This document shows, piece by piece, positions 8,180 through 17,092 of a stretch of 36,557 nt of DNA. How positions within the stretch are numbered: the stretch's first letter is position 1; the number at the start of each line of letters is the position of its first letter. A program made the translations under genes and the position numbers. The DNA lies in NCBI GenBank assembly GCA_964567045.1, contig CAZMLE010000039.1:1-36557 (forward strand). Reading direction: 5' to 3'. Origin of the DNA: JAFNGF01 sp964567045 (GTDB lineage Bacteria > Planctomycetota > Phycisphaerae > Sedimentisphaerales > Anaerobacaceae). The notes below the pieces were generated by a model that was not told the DNA's origin, did not search any database, and saw only the letters and a program-made list of their open reading frames with translations.

Positions 8180-10045
8180 ATGCCCGATTTCGACTGGAAA
8201 GAAAAATATAAAGACAAGATCGGAAGCGCGGCGGCGGCAATGAAAGCCATCAAGTCGGGCGACACCATCTTCATCGGCACCGGCTGCGCCCAGCCCCAGC
8301 ATCTGGTCAGAACGTTGGTCGAGCACACCGGTCATATCTACGAGGCACATATCATTCAGTTATTGACTATGGGCGAGGCCCCTTACGCAGACGAGAAGTT
8401 CCGCGACAAATTCAAGATGAACTGCTTTTTCGTGGGCGACAACGTTCGCGAAGCTTTGAACAAAGGCATTGGAGATTACACGCCCATATTTCTATCCGAG
8501 ATACCCGGCGAATTCGATAGCGGCAGAATCCCGGTCGATGTGGCCTTAATCAGCGTGACGCCGCCGGATGCCAACGGCCTGTGCAGTCTCGGCGTATCTG
8601 TGGACATTGTCAAATCTGCCGTCGCCAACGCCCGCTATATAATGGCCCAGGTAAACAGCCGAATGCCTCGAACCTTCGGCGACAGTTTTGTCCATGCTAA
8701 CCGCCTCGATATGCTGGTGCCCTATGATGAGGACATAATCGAGCTTCCGGTGCCACAGTCCGACGAGGTGCTGCGTCGTATCGGCCAGAATATCGCCAGG
8801 CTGATTGAGGATGGAAGCACGATTGAGTGCGGCATAGGCCGTGTGCCCCAGGCATTGGCTGAATTCCTCAAAGACAAAAAGGACCTCGGAGTGCACACCG
8901 AGATGTTCAGCGACTGGATTATCGACCTGATTGAGTGCGGCGCCATTACCTGCGCTAAAAAGACGCTCAACCGCGGAAAAGTCGTCGCCAGCTTTTGCAT
9001 GGGCTCAGAAAGGCTTTACGACTATATCGACAATAACCCATTTTTTGAATTTTATCCCACCGAATACGTCAACGACCCGAATATTATCACCCAGCACGAG
9101 AAAATGGTGGGAATCAACGTGGGGCTGGAAATAGACTTGACCGGCCAGGTCTGCGCCGATTCTCTGGGCTATAAGTTCTACAGCGGCATCGGCGGACAGG
9201 TGGATTTTATCCGCGGCGCCGCCCGAAGCAGGGGCGGCAAGGCAATTATTGCCATGCCCTCCACGGCCAGGAACGGCCAGGTAAGCAGGATCGTTCCCCA
9301 CCTAACCGAGGGCGCAGGAGTTGTCACCACCCGCGGCGACGTCCATTACGTTGTCACCGAGTACGGAACGGCGTATCTGCACGGCAAAAGCATCAGAGAA
9401 AGGGCTTTGGAACTGATCAATATTGCCCATCCGAAATTCAGAAAAGAGCTGACTCAGGCCGCCAAAACTCACAATTATATCTACGAGGATCAGATAGAGC
9501 TGGCCTGGGACCAGTTGCGCTATCCAGAGGAGCTGGAGCACTATGATACCTTGCGGGACGGCACGCAGATATTCTTGCGGCCTGTCAAGCCCAGCGATGA
9601 GCCGGCGCTTTCGGATATGCTCTATTCGCTCAGCGAAGAATCCGTTCAAAAGCGCTATATGACCCGTACAAGAGCCTTTGCCCATCGAGACGTTCAACAG
9701 TTGACCAATATCGATTACCACAAAGACCTGGCTATCGTGGGCGTGGTTCCGGGAGTATCCGGCGACCAGATCGTGGCCATCGGGCAGTATTTTCTTGACC
9801 CAAAGACACAGGTCGCTGAAGTTGCCTTTGTCGTGCAGGATGAGTGGCAGCAAAAGGGAATGGGGACTCTGCTCTTGGAGTACATCACCAAAGTTGCCAA
9901 GCAGCGGGGCGTAAAGAGCTTTTGCGCAAAAGTGCTGCCGAACAATAAGCCGATGCTGGCTGTTTTTTACAGCTCCGGCTACAAGGTAAACACTGAATTC
10001 GACGGCGAGGTTTATAACATAGCGTACGATCTGACAAAGTCGTAG
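8180..10045 (+). CDS. CoA-transferase / acetyl-CoA hydrolase family protein fused to a GNAT acetyltransferase
   Basis: The N-terminal roughly 430 residues are a class I CoA-transferase of the acetyl-CoA hydrolase / 4-hydroxybutyrate CoA-transferase type: GTGCAQPQ near the start, GLHTEMFSD-like VHTEMFSDW (E241 aligns with the glutamate thought to carry CoA in the 4-hydroxybutyrate enzyme), FCMGSERLYDYIDNNP, SGIGGQVDFIRGAA, IAMPSTA and VVTEYGTAYLHGKS. From about residue 460 to 621 follows a GNAT domain, with FLRPVKPSDE at its start and the acetyl-CoA loop QQKGMGTLLLEY. The transferase half moves CoA between acids. The GNAT half would acetylate a lysine or other amine, target unknown. Start ATG 8180 has GAGG just upstream. 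The fusion is known as an annotated architecture. The neighbours (NDP-forming synthetase, AcuC, Acs) suggest an acylation control role. Confidence 0.88.
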   Translation: MPDFDWKEKYKDKIGSAAAAMKAIKSGDTIFIGTGCAQPQHLVRTLVEHTGHIYEAHIIQLLTMGEAPYADEKFRDKFKMNCFFVGDNVREALNKGIGDYTPIFLSEIPGEFDSGRIPVDVALISVTPPDANGLCSLGVSVDIVKSAVANARYIMAQVNSRMPRTFGDSFVHANRLDMLVPYDEDIIELPVPQSDEVLRRIGQNIARLIEDGSTIECGIGRVPQALAEFLKDKKDLGVHTEMFSDWIIDLIECGAITCAKKTLNRGKVVASFCMGSERLYDYIDNNPFFEFYPTEYVNDPNIITQHEKMVGINVGLEIDLTGQVCADSLGYKFYSGIGGQVDFIRGAARSRGGKAIIAMPSTARNGQVSRIVPHLTEGAGVVTTRGDVHYVVTEYGTAYLHGKSIRERALELINIAHPKFRKELTQAAKTHNYIYEDQIELAWDQLRYPEELEHYDTLRDGTQIFLRPVKPSDEPALSDMLYSLSEESVQKRYMTRTRAFAHRDVQQLTNIDYHKDLAIVGVVPGVSGDQIVAIGQYFLDPKTQVAEVAFVVQDEWQQKGMGTLLLEYITKVAKQRGVKSFCAKVLPNNKPMLAVFYSSGYKVNTEFDGEVYNIAYDLTKS

Positions 10046-10066
10046 AAACGAGGTCTGCACGCATCA

Positions 10067-11197
10067 ATGAGAAAGGCTGCTTTTATATATTCGCAGGAGC
10101 TTGAGAAATATCATTACCCGCCGGAGCATCCGTTTAATGTTGACCGGGCCAGAAAAGTGCGCCAGGTTCTGGCGTCCATGGGTCTTTTATCGGGTGATGG
10201 ACGAGCTGAAGTAGCGCCAACGCCGGCCAAGAGAATAGTCCTGAAAAAATTTCACTCAGCTCGCTACCTGCACGCTCTGCAAACCGCCTCGAAAGGCCGA
10301 TGGGACGCGGAGGCACTCGAAATGGGAATAGGCACGGGTGACTGTCCGGTTTTCAAAGGAATGTACGAATATTCGGCCCTGGCCTGCGGAGCAACGCTTA
10401 CCGGCGCAAAGCTCATTCTTGCAGGGTCAGCCGATGTGGCGTTCAATCCCTCCGGCGGCTTTCATCACGCAGGACCGGAAAGGGCGTCCGGCTTCTGCTA
10501 TATCAACGACGTGGCTCTTGCCTGCATCATCCTAATAGAGAAAAGAAAGCGGGTTCTGTATCTCGATGTGGATGTCCATTACGGCGACGGAGTCGCCGAG
10601 GCATTCTGCGAGCGCTCCGACGTGATGACCATATCGCTGCACGAGACGCCGAAGGTCTTGTTTCCCGGAACAGGGTTCGAGGACCAGATCGGAACCGGGC
10701 AAGGCAGAGGCTACTGTGTAAATATTCCTCTGCCGGTCGGCACTTACGACCAGGCATATATGAGGGCATTTGAAGAGATTGCTCTGCCGTTAATTGGCGC
10801 TTATAACGGTGATGTATTTGTCCTGCAGTTAGGAGCTGACGCTCTGGCGGGTGACCCGCTGGCGCATCTGCGTCTGACCAACAATGTCTATGCCGATATT
10901 GTCGATCATGTGCTACGCTTCAATAAGCCGATCCTGGCTACGGGCGGCGGCGGATACAACGTAGACAATACGGTAAGAGCGTGGGCTCTTGACTGGACCG
11001 CCTTGTGCGGTGTGCCGACAGGTCAGGATGCAAATCCTACGGTCGCCGGCGTGATGCTTGAAAACACGGAATGGCAAGGAGGCTTGCGAGATAGGGCACT
11101 GGCTGTAAGCAGCCAGCAGCGTAATACTGTAATGCCTGCGATTGAGGCCACGATCCAAACGCTCAAAGCAAAGCTGTTTGCAATCCACGGCCTGTAG
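10067..11197 (+). CDS. acuC: AcuC-type class I histone deacetylase family protein
   Basis: Zinc-dependent lysine deacetylase of the HDAC superfamily, 376 residues. Visible active-site parts are the HH pair in FHHAGPERASGFCYIND (H133, H134), the zinc ligands in DVDVHYGDGV (D169, H171), the third zinc ligand in LGADAL (D258) and the catalytic-tyrosine loop GGGGYN. In Bacillus, AcuC removes acetyl groups from acetyl-CoA synthetase and switches it on. Here the gene follows a CoA-transferase-GNAT gene by 21 bases and points at a convergent satP-acs pair, so the same job is plausible. The start ATG 10067 is chosen because an ACGAGG-like ribosome site lies about 12 bases upstream. Other polyamine or acetoin-related substrates are possible. 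Confidence 0.92.
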   Translation: MRKAAFIYSQELEKYHYPPEHPFNVDRARKVRQVLASMGLLSGDGRAEVAPTPAKRIVLKKFHSARYLHALQTASKGRWDAEALEMGIGTGDCPVFKGMYEYSALACGATLTGAKLILAGSADVAFNPSGGFHHAGPERASGFCYINDVALACIILIEKRKRVLYLDVDVHYGDGVAEAFCERSDVMTISLHETPKVLFPGTGFEDQIGTGQGRGYCVNIPLPVGTYDQAYMRAFEEIALPLIGAYNGDVFVLQLGADALAGDPLAHLRLTNNVYADIVDHVLRFNKPILATGGGGYNVDNTVRAWALDWTALCGVPTGQDANPTVAGVMLENTEWQGGLRDRALAVSSQQRNTVMPAIEATIQTLKAKLFAIHGL

Positions 11198-11237
11198 TTT
11201 CGTCAACTCCGCCGGAGAAAAACCGTCGCCGTGCCGG

Positions 11238-11280
11238 CCCCTGCCTCCGCAGGGGCAAGGTTGTCCCCGCGAAAGCGGGG
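11238..11280 (-). repeat. Family E double hairpin between convergent genes
   Basis: Two adjacent stems, CCCCTGC-ctcc-GCAGGGG and CCCCGC-gaaa-GCGGGG, are joined by a CAAGGTTGT linker. A copy in the opposite orientation is at 29408-29461. It sits in the 101-base gap between the ends of acuC and satP and may serve as a bidirectional transcription barrier, although no U-tract is present. Confidence 0.75.
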
Positions 11281-11298
11281 AGCTAAACGCCAACCAGA

Positions 11299-11898
11299 CT
11301 ATTTTTTGACCGGGCCCAGAGGGGCTATGGTTCTGCCGTAGACTTCATTTAATACCTGAGCTAAGGCTGTATATATGGCAGAAAGGCCGCAAAAGATCCC
11401 TTCATAACCTGCGAGTCGCGTTACGGCAGCGCTGCCGGTGGCGTCACCAAGCGCCAGCAGAAAGAATAGCAATGCCAACGAGGCAAACACTGTCTGTAGC
11501 GCACGGTTGAATCTCAACGTGCCAAAAAACATAACCAGTGTGAACAGCCCCCACATAAAAAGGTATGCTGCCATAGCACGGGGTTCGGTCGCATCGGCCC
11601 ATCCGACCTTCGGTGCGACCAACAAAAACACTAGAGACAGCCAGAAAAGGCCGTAAGAGCAGAATGCCGTCGTGCCGAAGGTGTTATTTTTCTTCCACTC
11701 CATTATACCTGCAATTATTTGCGCGACGCCTCCATAGCAAATGCCCATCCCCAGAATCATCGCCCCCAGTTTATACAGGCCGGCGTTGTGCAGGTTCAAT
11801 AGTACGGTGGTCATCCCAAACCCCATCAGCCCGAGAGGCGCAGGGTTAGCGGTAGTGTCCTTTATTTGGGTTATGCCTGCAAGTGCCTCTTTGTCCAT
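11299..11898 (-). CDS. satP: Acetate uptake transporter, GPR1/FUN34/YaaH (SatP) family
   Basis: Six-helix inner-membrane acetate (and often succinate) permease, 199 residues. The family signature NPAPLGLMGFGMTTVLLNLHNAGL lies near the N-terminus, shortly before TM1, followed by hydrophobic segments including LVFLLVAPKVGW and FASLALLFFLLALG. I place the start at ATG 11898, because AAGGA lies 8 bases upstream of it, while the alternative ATG at 11907 directly abuts that site. It is transcribed on the minus strand, 41 bases downstream of acs; together they form an uptake-plus-activation pair for acetate. The intervening gap (11909-11939) is AT-rich and resembles a weak family C repeat. Confidence 0.93.
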   Translation of the reverse strand: MDKEALAGITQIKDTTANPAPLGLMGFGMTTVLLNLHNAGLYKLGAMILGMGICYGGVAQIIAGIMEWKKNNTFGTTAFCSYGLFWLSLVFLLVAPKVGWADATEPRAMAAYLFMWGLFTLVMFFGTLRFNRALQTVFASLALLFFLLALGDATGSAAVTRLAGYEGIFCGLSAIYTALAQVLNEVYGRTIAPLGPVKK

Positions 11899-11939
11899 AA
11901 AAGACATCCTTAATTTTGCATTTTGAATTTTTATTTTTC

Positions 11940-13916
11940 TTAGCCCCGCCCTTTGATTAAGGACTGAACGACGTCCGGGTCAGCCAGAGTAGTAATGTCG
12001 CCCAAATCATCCGTTCTTTTCTCAGCTATCTTGCGCAGGATTCGGCGCATAATCTTGCCTGAGCGTGTCTTGGGAAGTCCCGGAGCAAACTGAATAGCCT
12101 CCGGTGCGGCGATGGCCCCAATTTCCTTGCGAACATGCTTAACAAGCTCGCCCTTCAACTCTTCGCTCTCCTGGACACCTCCTTTGACTGTAACAAATGC
12201 GTACAGTGCCTGGCCCTTAATTTCGTGAGGTATTGGTACAACTGCGGCCTCAGCAACTTTTCCGTGGCTGACCAGAGCACTTTCGACTTCCGCTGTGCCG
12301 ATACGGTGACCGGAAACGTTAACGACATCATCGATTCTGCCCATTAGCCAGTAGTCACCATCCTTATCGATCCGACAGCCGTCCGCAGTAAAATAGACGT
12401 TCTCAAAGAGAGTGAAGTACATATCAATGAACCTGTCATGGTCTCCCCACATGGTGCGCATCATTCCGGGCCAGGGCCTGCGTATGCACAGCTTTCCTCC
12501 TTCGTTTACCGCGCACTCAGTTCCATCGTCACGCAGAACGACCGGGTCGACGCCAAAAAAGGGCCGGGAAGCGCTGCCGGGTTTTAATGTATGGGCACCT
12601 GGCAATGGCGTGATCAAAATACCGCCCGTCTCTGTCTGCCACCAGGTATCGACAATCGGGCGCTGGCTGCGCCCAATTTTCTCATGATACCATATCCAGG
12701 CTTCAGGATTTATTGGTTCGCCTACCGTCCCCAGGACGCGCAGCGAATTTAGCTTGTACTTGGCGGGCCATTCGTCGCCAAGCCGCATCAAAGCCCGAAT
12801 AGCAGTTGGTGCAGTGTAAAAAACCGTAACGCCGAATTTGTCACATATATGCCAGAAACGCCCGGCGTCGGGATAGGTCGGGACCCCCTCAAACATCAAC
12901 GAGGTCGCACCGTTTGCCAGCGGACCGTAAACGATGTAGCTGTGCCCGGTCACCCAGCCGATGTCCGCGGTGCACCAGTAAATATCGTCATCGTGAATGT
13001 TGAAGATGACTTTGTGGCTGAAGCTGACCTGCACTAAGTATCCGCCTGTAGTGTGGACCACACCTTTTGGCTTGCCGGTCGAGCCGGACGTATAAAGAAT
13101 AAAGAGCGGATCGTCCGCATTCATACGCTGCGGCTCACACTTTTTGGCTGCCTTGGCCATCTCGTCATGATACCATGTATCCCTGCCTTGCTTCATATTG
13201 CAGGGGTCACCATTGACCCTAACAACGATAACCTTCTCAATACTCGGCGTATTTTCCAGCGCCTCATCCGCTATGTTCTTCAGCGGAATATGCTTGCCTG
13301 CACGTAATGAAATATTGGAAGTGACCAGCATTCTGCAATCGGAGTCGTTGATGCGTCCCTGGAGTGATTCTGCGCTGAACCCTCCGAATACGACAGAGTG
13401 GATAGCGCCAATGCGAGCGCAGGCAAGCATGACAATCGGAAGCTCGGGTACCATCGGCAGATAAATGGCCACTCGATCGCCTTTTCTAATGCCTTTCGAC
13501 TTGAGGACATTAGCGAATTTGCAGACTTCCTGGTGCAATTCTTCGTAAGTAAGCTTCCTGACAGCGTCCTCCGCTTCGCCCTGCCAGATGATTGCGGTTT
13601 TCTTTGCGATCGGGGTGCGCAGATGCCGATCCAGGCAGTTATACGACACGTTCAACTGGCCGTCAGTGAACCAGGTGTGCTCAATTATACGGTTTTTGAC
13701 ATCCCAGGTATAGCGAAGGCTCTCGGTCGGTTCCTTGAACCAACTGATGCTTTTTGCCTGCTCCAGCCAAAAGCCGTCGGGGTCACTAAGCGAACGCTCC
13801 CACATCTGCTGGTACTGCTCGAGACTCGACACGTATGCGTTGGCCTTGATCGCTCGCGACGGCGGAAAGGTCCTCTTCTCAATCATAAGGGAGTCAATAG
13901 CTTTTTCTTGTCCCAT
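11940..13916 (-). CDS. acs: Acetyl-CoA synthetase, AMP-forming
   Basis: Activates acetate with ATP and CoA to acetyl-CoA via acetyl-AMP. It has 658 residues, the normal Acs length. The ATP/AMP-binding motif YTSGSTGKPKGVVHTTGG and the WWQTETGG motif are intact, as is the C-terminal PKTRSGKIMRR. Its lysine (K621 with this start) is the catalytic lysine that is acetylated in Acs of Salmonella and Bacillus and removed by sirtuin or AcuC enzymes. The start is ATG 13916 with a strong AAGGAG seven bases upstream; an in-frame TTG at 13937 lies before this site and is rejected. It is first in an acs-satP operon, with a candidate promoter at 14065-14093. The presence of GNAT and AcuC genes next door supports control by acetylation. 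Confidence 0.97.
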   Translation of the reverse strand: MGQEKAIDSLMIEKRTFPPSRAIKANAYVSSLEQYQQMWERSLSDPDGFWLEQAKSISWFKEPTESLRYTWDVKNRIIEHTWFTDGQLNVSYNCLDRHLRTPIAKKTAIIWQGEAEDAVRKLTYEELHQEVCKFANVLKSKGIRKGDRVAIYLPMVPELPIVMLACARIGAIHSVVFGGFSAESLQGRINDSDCRMLVTSNISLRAGKHIPLKNIADEALENTPSIEKVIVVRVNGDPCNMKQGRDTWYHDEMAKAAKKCEPQRMNADDPLFILYTSGSTGKPKGVVHTTGGYLVQVSFSHKVIFNIHDDDIYWCTADIGWVTGHSYIVYGPLANGATSLMFEGVPTYPDAGRFWHICDKFGVTVFYTAPTAIRALMRLGDEWPAKYKLNSLRVLGTVGEPINPEAWIWYHEKIGRSQRPIVDTWWQTETGGILITPLPGAHTLKPGSASRPFFGVDPVVLRDDGTECAVNEGGKLCIRRPWPGMMRTMWGDHDRFIDMYFTLFENVYFTADGCRIDKDGDYWLMGRIDDVVNVSGHRIGTAEVESALVSHGKVAEAAVVPIPHEIKGQALYAFVTVKGGVQESEELKGELVKHVRKEIGAIAAPEAIQFAPGLPKTRSGKIMRRILRKIAEKRTDDLGDITTLADPDVVQSLIKGRG

Positions 13917-14064
13917 AGCGCTCTCCTTCTTGCCCAATCGAAAAACATAATGCCATAAATCCTGCTTATACTCTCTAAATTACGCTGGATACTGCAACAA
14001 TCTATGCAACACGTCACCCGTGCTTTCAACACACCCACGGATGGGGATACAATAAAAAGCTAAT

Positions 14065-14093
14065 TGTATATCCCTGTTTGTCCGAAGCGTCAA
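14065..14093 (-). promoter_or_regulatory. Candidate sigma70 promoter for acs-satP
   Basis: Minus strand: TTGACG (14093-14088), 17-base spacer, TATACA (14070-14065). It is about 150 bases upstream of the acs ATG and just past the porin stop codon. It matches 10 of 12 consensus positions with ideal spacing. Confidence 0.5.
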
Positions 14094-14105
14094 CGGAAAA
14101 ATCGT

Positions 14106-15479
14106 TTAGAACCTGTATATCAAGGATGTTTGTGCACGCAAACTGTCGGCATCGCCGCTTCCACTATATTCTGTGCGCCAATGTGAAAGCTCCAGGCCAA
14201 TCTCTGTATTTTTGCCGAGAGAGTAAATTAGATTGCCAAAAAGGGTGCGGTTCAACGTGCGATCACCTGTGTTGATGTCACTGTTATCGACATCATCCAT
14301 ACTTGTCCCTACGTTGAACCGGCACTTACTCCAGGGTCCTAAAGACGCAGCGATCCAACCGCCCCGGCTGCTGATCTCTTCATACGTTGTAGTGTTGACA
14401 CCTTGGCCGATACCGCCCAAATAGGCGCTTAAGTTCTCGCCGGTGAACACTTCGCCCTTGACGGTGAGCCACTTGTTGACCGGCTGGTCTAAATCAAGAT
14501 TAACTGACCAACTGTCGAAATCTTTGTGATTGCCGGTCCCATCCAGATCGAGCTCCTCACTTGCCCAGTGTCCCGATAGGCCGAATGTGGTAGGTTTGTA
14601 TCCGAGCAACGGAAACATTACGCTCGCTCTGGTCTGCACGCCGGGAAAGCCCGCGTCTTCACCGGCATCACCAGGTGTGAAATCAGGAGTTGTAGTAATT
14701 CCGATCGTACGAGCCAATGCCCCTTCCCAGGTAAGGTCGACATCGCTGGTCAGTGCCAGGCTTTTTGTCAAGCGTATTTGGGGACGCCGGTACCCGATAT
14801 TGCCTGCCCACCACCCAACCGAATAATTCAGCGTGGCCGGATACAAAGGCGATATCACATCTGACGTTTGCCCCGCAATGACGTTGAAACGTTCCGCAGG
14901 CCAATCGATTTTCAGATAAGCGTGACGCATCATGATCTGAGATTTATTCTCGGAACCGCCCCCATAGAAATCCACTTCCACGCGTCCGCTTGTATTCATG
15001 TCACCTTCCTGCGGCCCATTAATTCTCATACCGAGACGACTCTCATTGGCTGTCATATTAAACTGGTCGTCGTTATGGTTGGTACTTTCGGATTGTACCC
15101 ATTTGGCGTAATTGCCGTTATCAATACGAGACGTATCGTAAGCAGCATCGAGTTTGAGGTAACCGTAGAGTTGAATGTCCAAATCCGACCAGGCCGGCTT
15201 TTTCTTTTCAGTTTCTTTTTGAATCTTTGCTGCAATTTTCTGCAAGTCAATTTCGTCCAATTTCGGCGTAGGGACGGAATTCGTTTCTTCTTTTACGGCC
15301 TTCGCTGGTTCGGTTTGTTGCATGACCATTTTCTTTAGCTGTTCAACTTCCTTTTCCAGCTTTTCAACTCTGCGGCGGAGCTGAGCATTTTCCTCGGATA
15401 GATTACCATTACCGTTCGCCCAACACACTACGGCTGCTGTCATTAATGCTGCTGTGCCTAATAGAATCTTCCTGCCCAT
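14106..15479 (-). CDS. DcaP-like outer-membrane porin with N-terminal coiled coil
   Basis: 457 residues. An N-terminal signal peptide (MGRKILLGTAALMTAAVVCWA) is followed by a coiled-coil segment (LSEENAQLRRRVEKLEKEV, about 28-50), a charged linker, and from about residue 100 a beta-barrel (LDIQLYGYLKLDAAYDTS) ending in aromatic F (SLIYRF), as expected for BAM-dependent insertion. Features such as SRLGMRINGP, RHAYLKIDW and NVIAGQTSDV are typical of DcaP-like or trimeric porins whose N-terminal coiled coil binds periplasmic partners or peptidoglycan. The likely role is passive uptake of small acids or other anions. Placement next to acs-satP would fit an acetate or dicarboxylate role, but that is inference. 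It has its own candidate promoter at 15527-15554. Confidence 0.85.
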   Translation of the reverse strand: MGRKILLGTAALMTAAVVCWANGNGNLSEENAQLRRRVEKLEKEVEQLKKMVMQQTEPAKAVKEETNSVPTPKLDEIDLQKIAAKIQKETEKKKPAWSDLDIQLYGYLKLDAAYDTSRIDNGNYAKWVQSESTNHNDDQFNMTANESRLGMRINGPQEGDMNTSGRVEVDFYGGGSENKSQIMMRHAYLKIDWPAERFNVIAGQTSDVISPLYPATLNYSVGWWAGNIGYRRPQIRLTKSLALTSDVDLTWEGALARTIGITTTPDFTPGDAGEDAGFPGVQTRASVMFPLLGYKPTTFGLSGHWASEELDLDGTGNHKDFDSWSVNLDLDQPVNKWLTVKGEVFTGENLSAYLGGIGQGVNTTTYEEISSRGGWIAASLGPWSKCRFNVGTSMDDVDNSDINTGDRTLNRTLFGNLIYSLGKNTEIGLELSHWRTEYSGSGDADSLRAQTSLIYRF

Positions 15480-15526
15480 AAAGACGTTCTGCCTTTCTAT
15501 AGAGAGTTTTGCCTTTGGGATTCGCC

Positions 15527-15554
15527 ATTATAGATGTGGCTGAAATAACGTCAA
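15527..15554 (-). promoter_or_regulatory. Candidate sigma70 promoter for the porin
   Basis: Minus strand: TTGACG (15554-15549), 16-base spacer, TATAAT (15532-15527). It lies 48 bases before the porin start, giving a short leader. Confidence 0.6.
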
Positions 15555-15603
15555 GCGTTGTGTTAGAAATTGGGTGATAGTGTGATTAGGCAGCACACAC
15601 CTT

Positions 15604-17088
15604 CTAACGGGTTTCTATGTCTTTTGTAGCCAAGCAGACTTCCGGTCGCACAGCTACTTTCGGCAGGCTAATGCAGAGATTGTTTCTTCCTTCATCTCGA
15701 GGCTCAATCCATATCTCGCCTCCGTGCAGTTCAATCAACTCTCTGGCTGCGAGCAAGCTCAGATCCACACCCTCTTCCTGTTCCAAATGAACTTGGTCTT
15801 CCATCCACTGGAATCGGTCGAAAATGTTATCCATCTTGGTGTGCCCAATGCTGGGGCCATCGTGGTGCATCTCTATTGCGACCTCATGGTCGTTGTCTTT
15901 TACCGACACCTCGATGTGACCATTAGCCGGGGCAGAACTTATCGAATGGCTAATCACGTTAGCCAGCGCCTGCCCTATTCTGCGGCGATCTCCATTGACG
16001 GCGAGCTCGGACTCAGGTATCAAGGCTTTTAGTTCGATACCTTTTTCCGCTGCCTGTTGTGACAACGCTTGCACAACCTCCGAAATTACTGACTGCAGGT
16101 CAAATTCGGTGGACTCCAATTTCATTCGGCCGGCATCAATTTCCGCAATGTCAAGAAAGTCGGCGACAATTTTTCTGGCCCGGTCAAGGCGCTCGCAGAT
16201 GTCCTGGCTGGTCTGCTGGGCGTTGTCGATATTTACGCCGGTCAGCAGTCTTCTTAACGCCTCTGCAACCATCATCGCCAATTTACTTTGCAGTTGGTTC
16301 TGCTGCTCCAATCTTCGGTTTACCCGTCTGAGTTCATCCTCTGCAAGGATGTGTTCAGTGATATCTCGAGCCGTTGAGACCACTGCGACCTTGTTTCCGC
16401 TGGCGTCTTTAATAATTGATCTGGAAAGAGAAACTGGAAGGATGCTGCCATCTTTTCGCCTGTGATAAAACCCAACCGTCCAGGTTCCTGGCATAATTTG
16501 AGTTTGGAAGACACTTCGCGTATGGATATTCTCATGTCTTCCTATCCAGAGCAGGCTGCTGTCTTTTCCGAGAACCTCCTCTTTTCTATATCCATAAGTT
16601 TCACAGAATGCCTTATTAACGAATACAATCCTGCCCTTTAGGTCGGTAATGTGGACGCTATCATCTGTGCTCATGATGGCGCCGGACAGCAACCGCAGCT
16701 TTTCCTCCGTATCCTTGTGCCTGAGGGCATTTTCAACCGTTATGGGCAGGGCTTTGAGATACCTTCGTTCGATGTCCTTGACCAGGTAGTCATAAGCGCC
16801 TGCCCGCCAGGCTTTGACAGCTATTTCTTCGTTACCGGTTCCCGTGATCACGATAAAAGGGACATTCTTGATCATCCGCAGGACATCGAATGCCGTGCCA
16901 TCCCCGAGCATGTAGTCGCAAATTACAGCATCAAAGTGCTCAGAACCCAAAATGCTGCGGGCCTGCGCGAGAGAGCCGGCTATCACGTAATCATACGGTA
17001 GCTCTTCAGCCTGCACTAACCGCTCAAAGGCAGTCTGGTCGACTTTGTCGTCCTCAACGAGCAGGATTCGGTGTCTTGCCTTTTCCAT
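15604..17088 (-). CDS. REC-PAS protein with degenerate histidine-kinase core
   Basis: 494 residues from ATG 17088, chosen for the GGTAGAGG site just upstream; a TTG at 17118 is rejected. Order: receiver domain (1-120, phosphoacceptor D58 in VICDYMLGD), PAS domain with PAC (about 135-245), a linker coiled coil, a HisKA-like dimerisation helix (about 265-320) and a GHKL ATPase-like domain (about 365-475). The kinase core is degenerate. The position of the phosphoacceptor His in the H-box holds E276 (MVAEALRRLLTG). The N-box Asn is His381, the G1 Asp is His409 with Ser413 for Gly, and the G2 box reads GVDL. It therefore probably cannot phosphorylate itself and may act as a phosphorylation-controlled scaffold or decoy. 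It follows the response regulator gene by 4 bases. Confidence 0.85.
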   Translation of the reverse strand: MEKARHRILLVEDDKVDQTAFERLVQAEELPYDYVIAGSLAQARSILGSEHFDAVICDYMLGDGTAFDVLRMIKNVPFIVITGTGNEEIAVKAWRAGAYDYLVKDIERRYLKALPITVENALRHKDTEEKLRLLSGAIMSTDDSVHITDLKGRIVFVNKAFCETYGYRKEEVLGKDSSLLWIGRHENIHTRSVFQTQIMPGTWTVGFYHRRKDGSILPVSLSRSIIKDASGNKVAVVSTARDITEHILAEDELRRVNRRLEQQNQLQSKLAMMVAEALRRLLTGVNIDNAQQTSQDICERLDRARKIVADFLDIAEIDAGRMKLESTEFDLQSVISEVVQALSQQAAEKGIELKALIPESELAVNGDRRRIGQALANVISHSISSAPANGHIEVSVKDNDHEVAIEMHHDGPSIGHTKMDNIFDRFQWMEDQVHLEQEEGVDLSLLAARELIELHGGEIWIEPRDEGRNNLCISLPKVAVRPEVCLATKDIETR

Positions 17089-17092
17089 ACCT

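Noticed and set aside
9302..10060. 252-codon open frame on the minus strand
   Set aside because: It lies wholly antisense to the well-supported CoA-transferase-GNAT gene and its product resembles nothing; it is a shadow of GC-rich codon use.
11909..11939. AT-rich satP-acs gap as a certain family C repeat
   Set aside because: It shares the TTTTGAATTTTT character but not enough exact units to be counted confidently.
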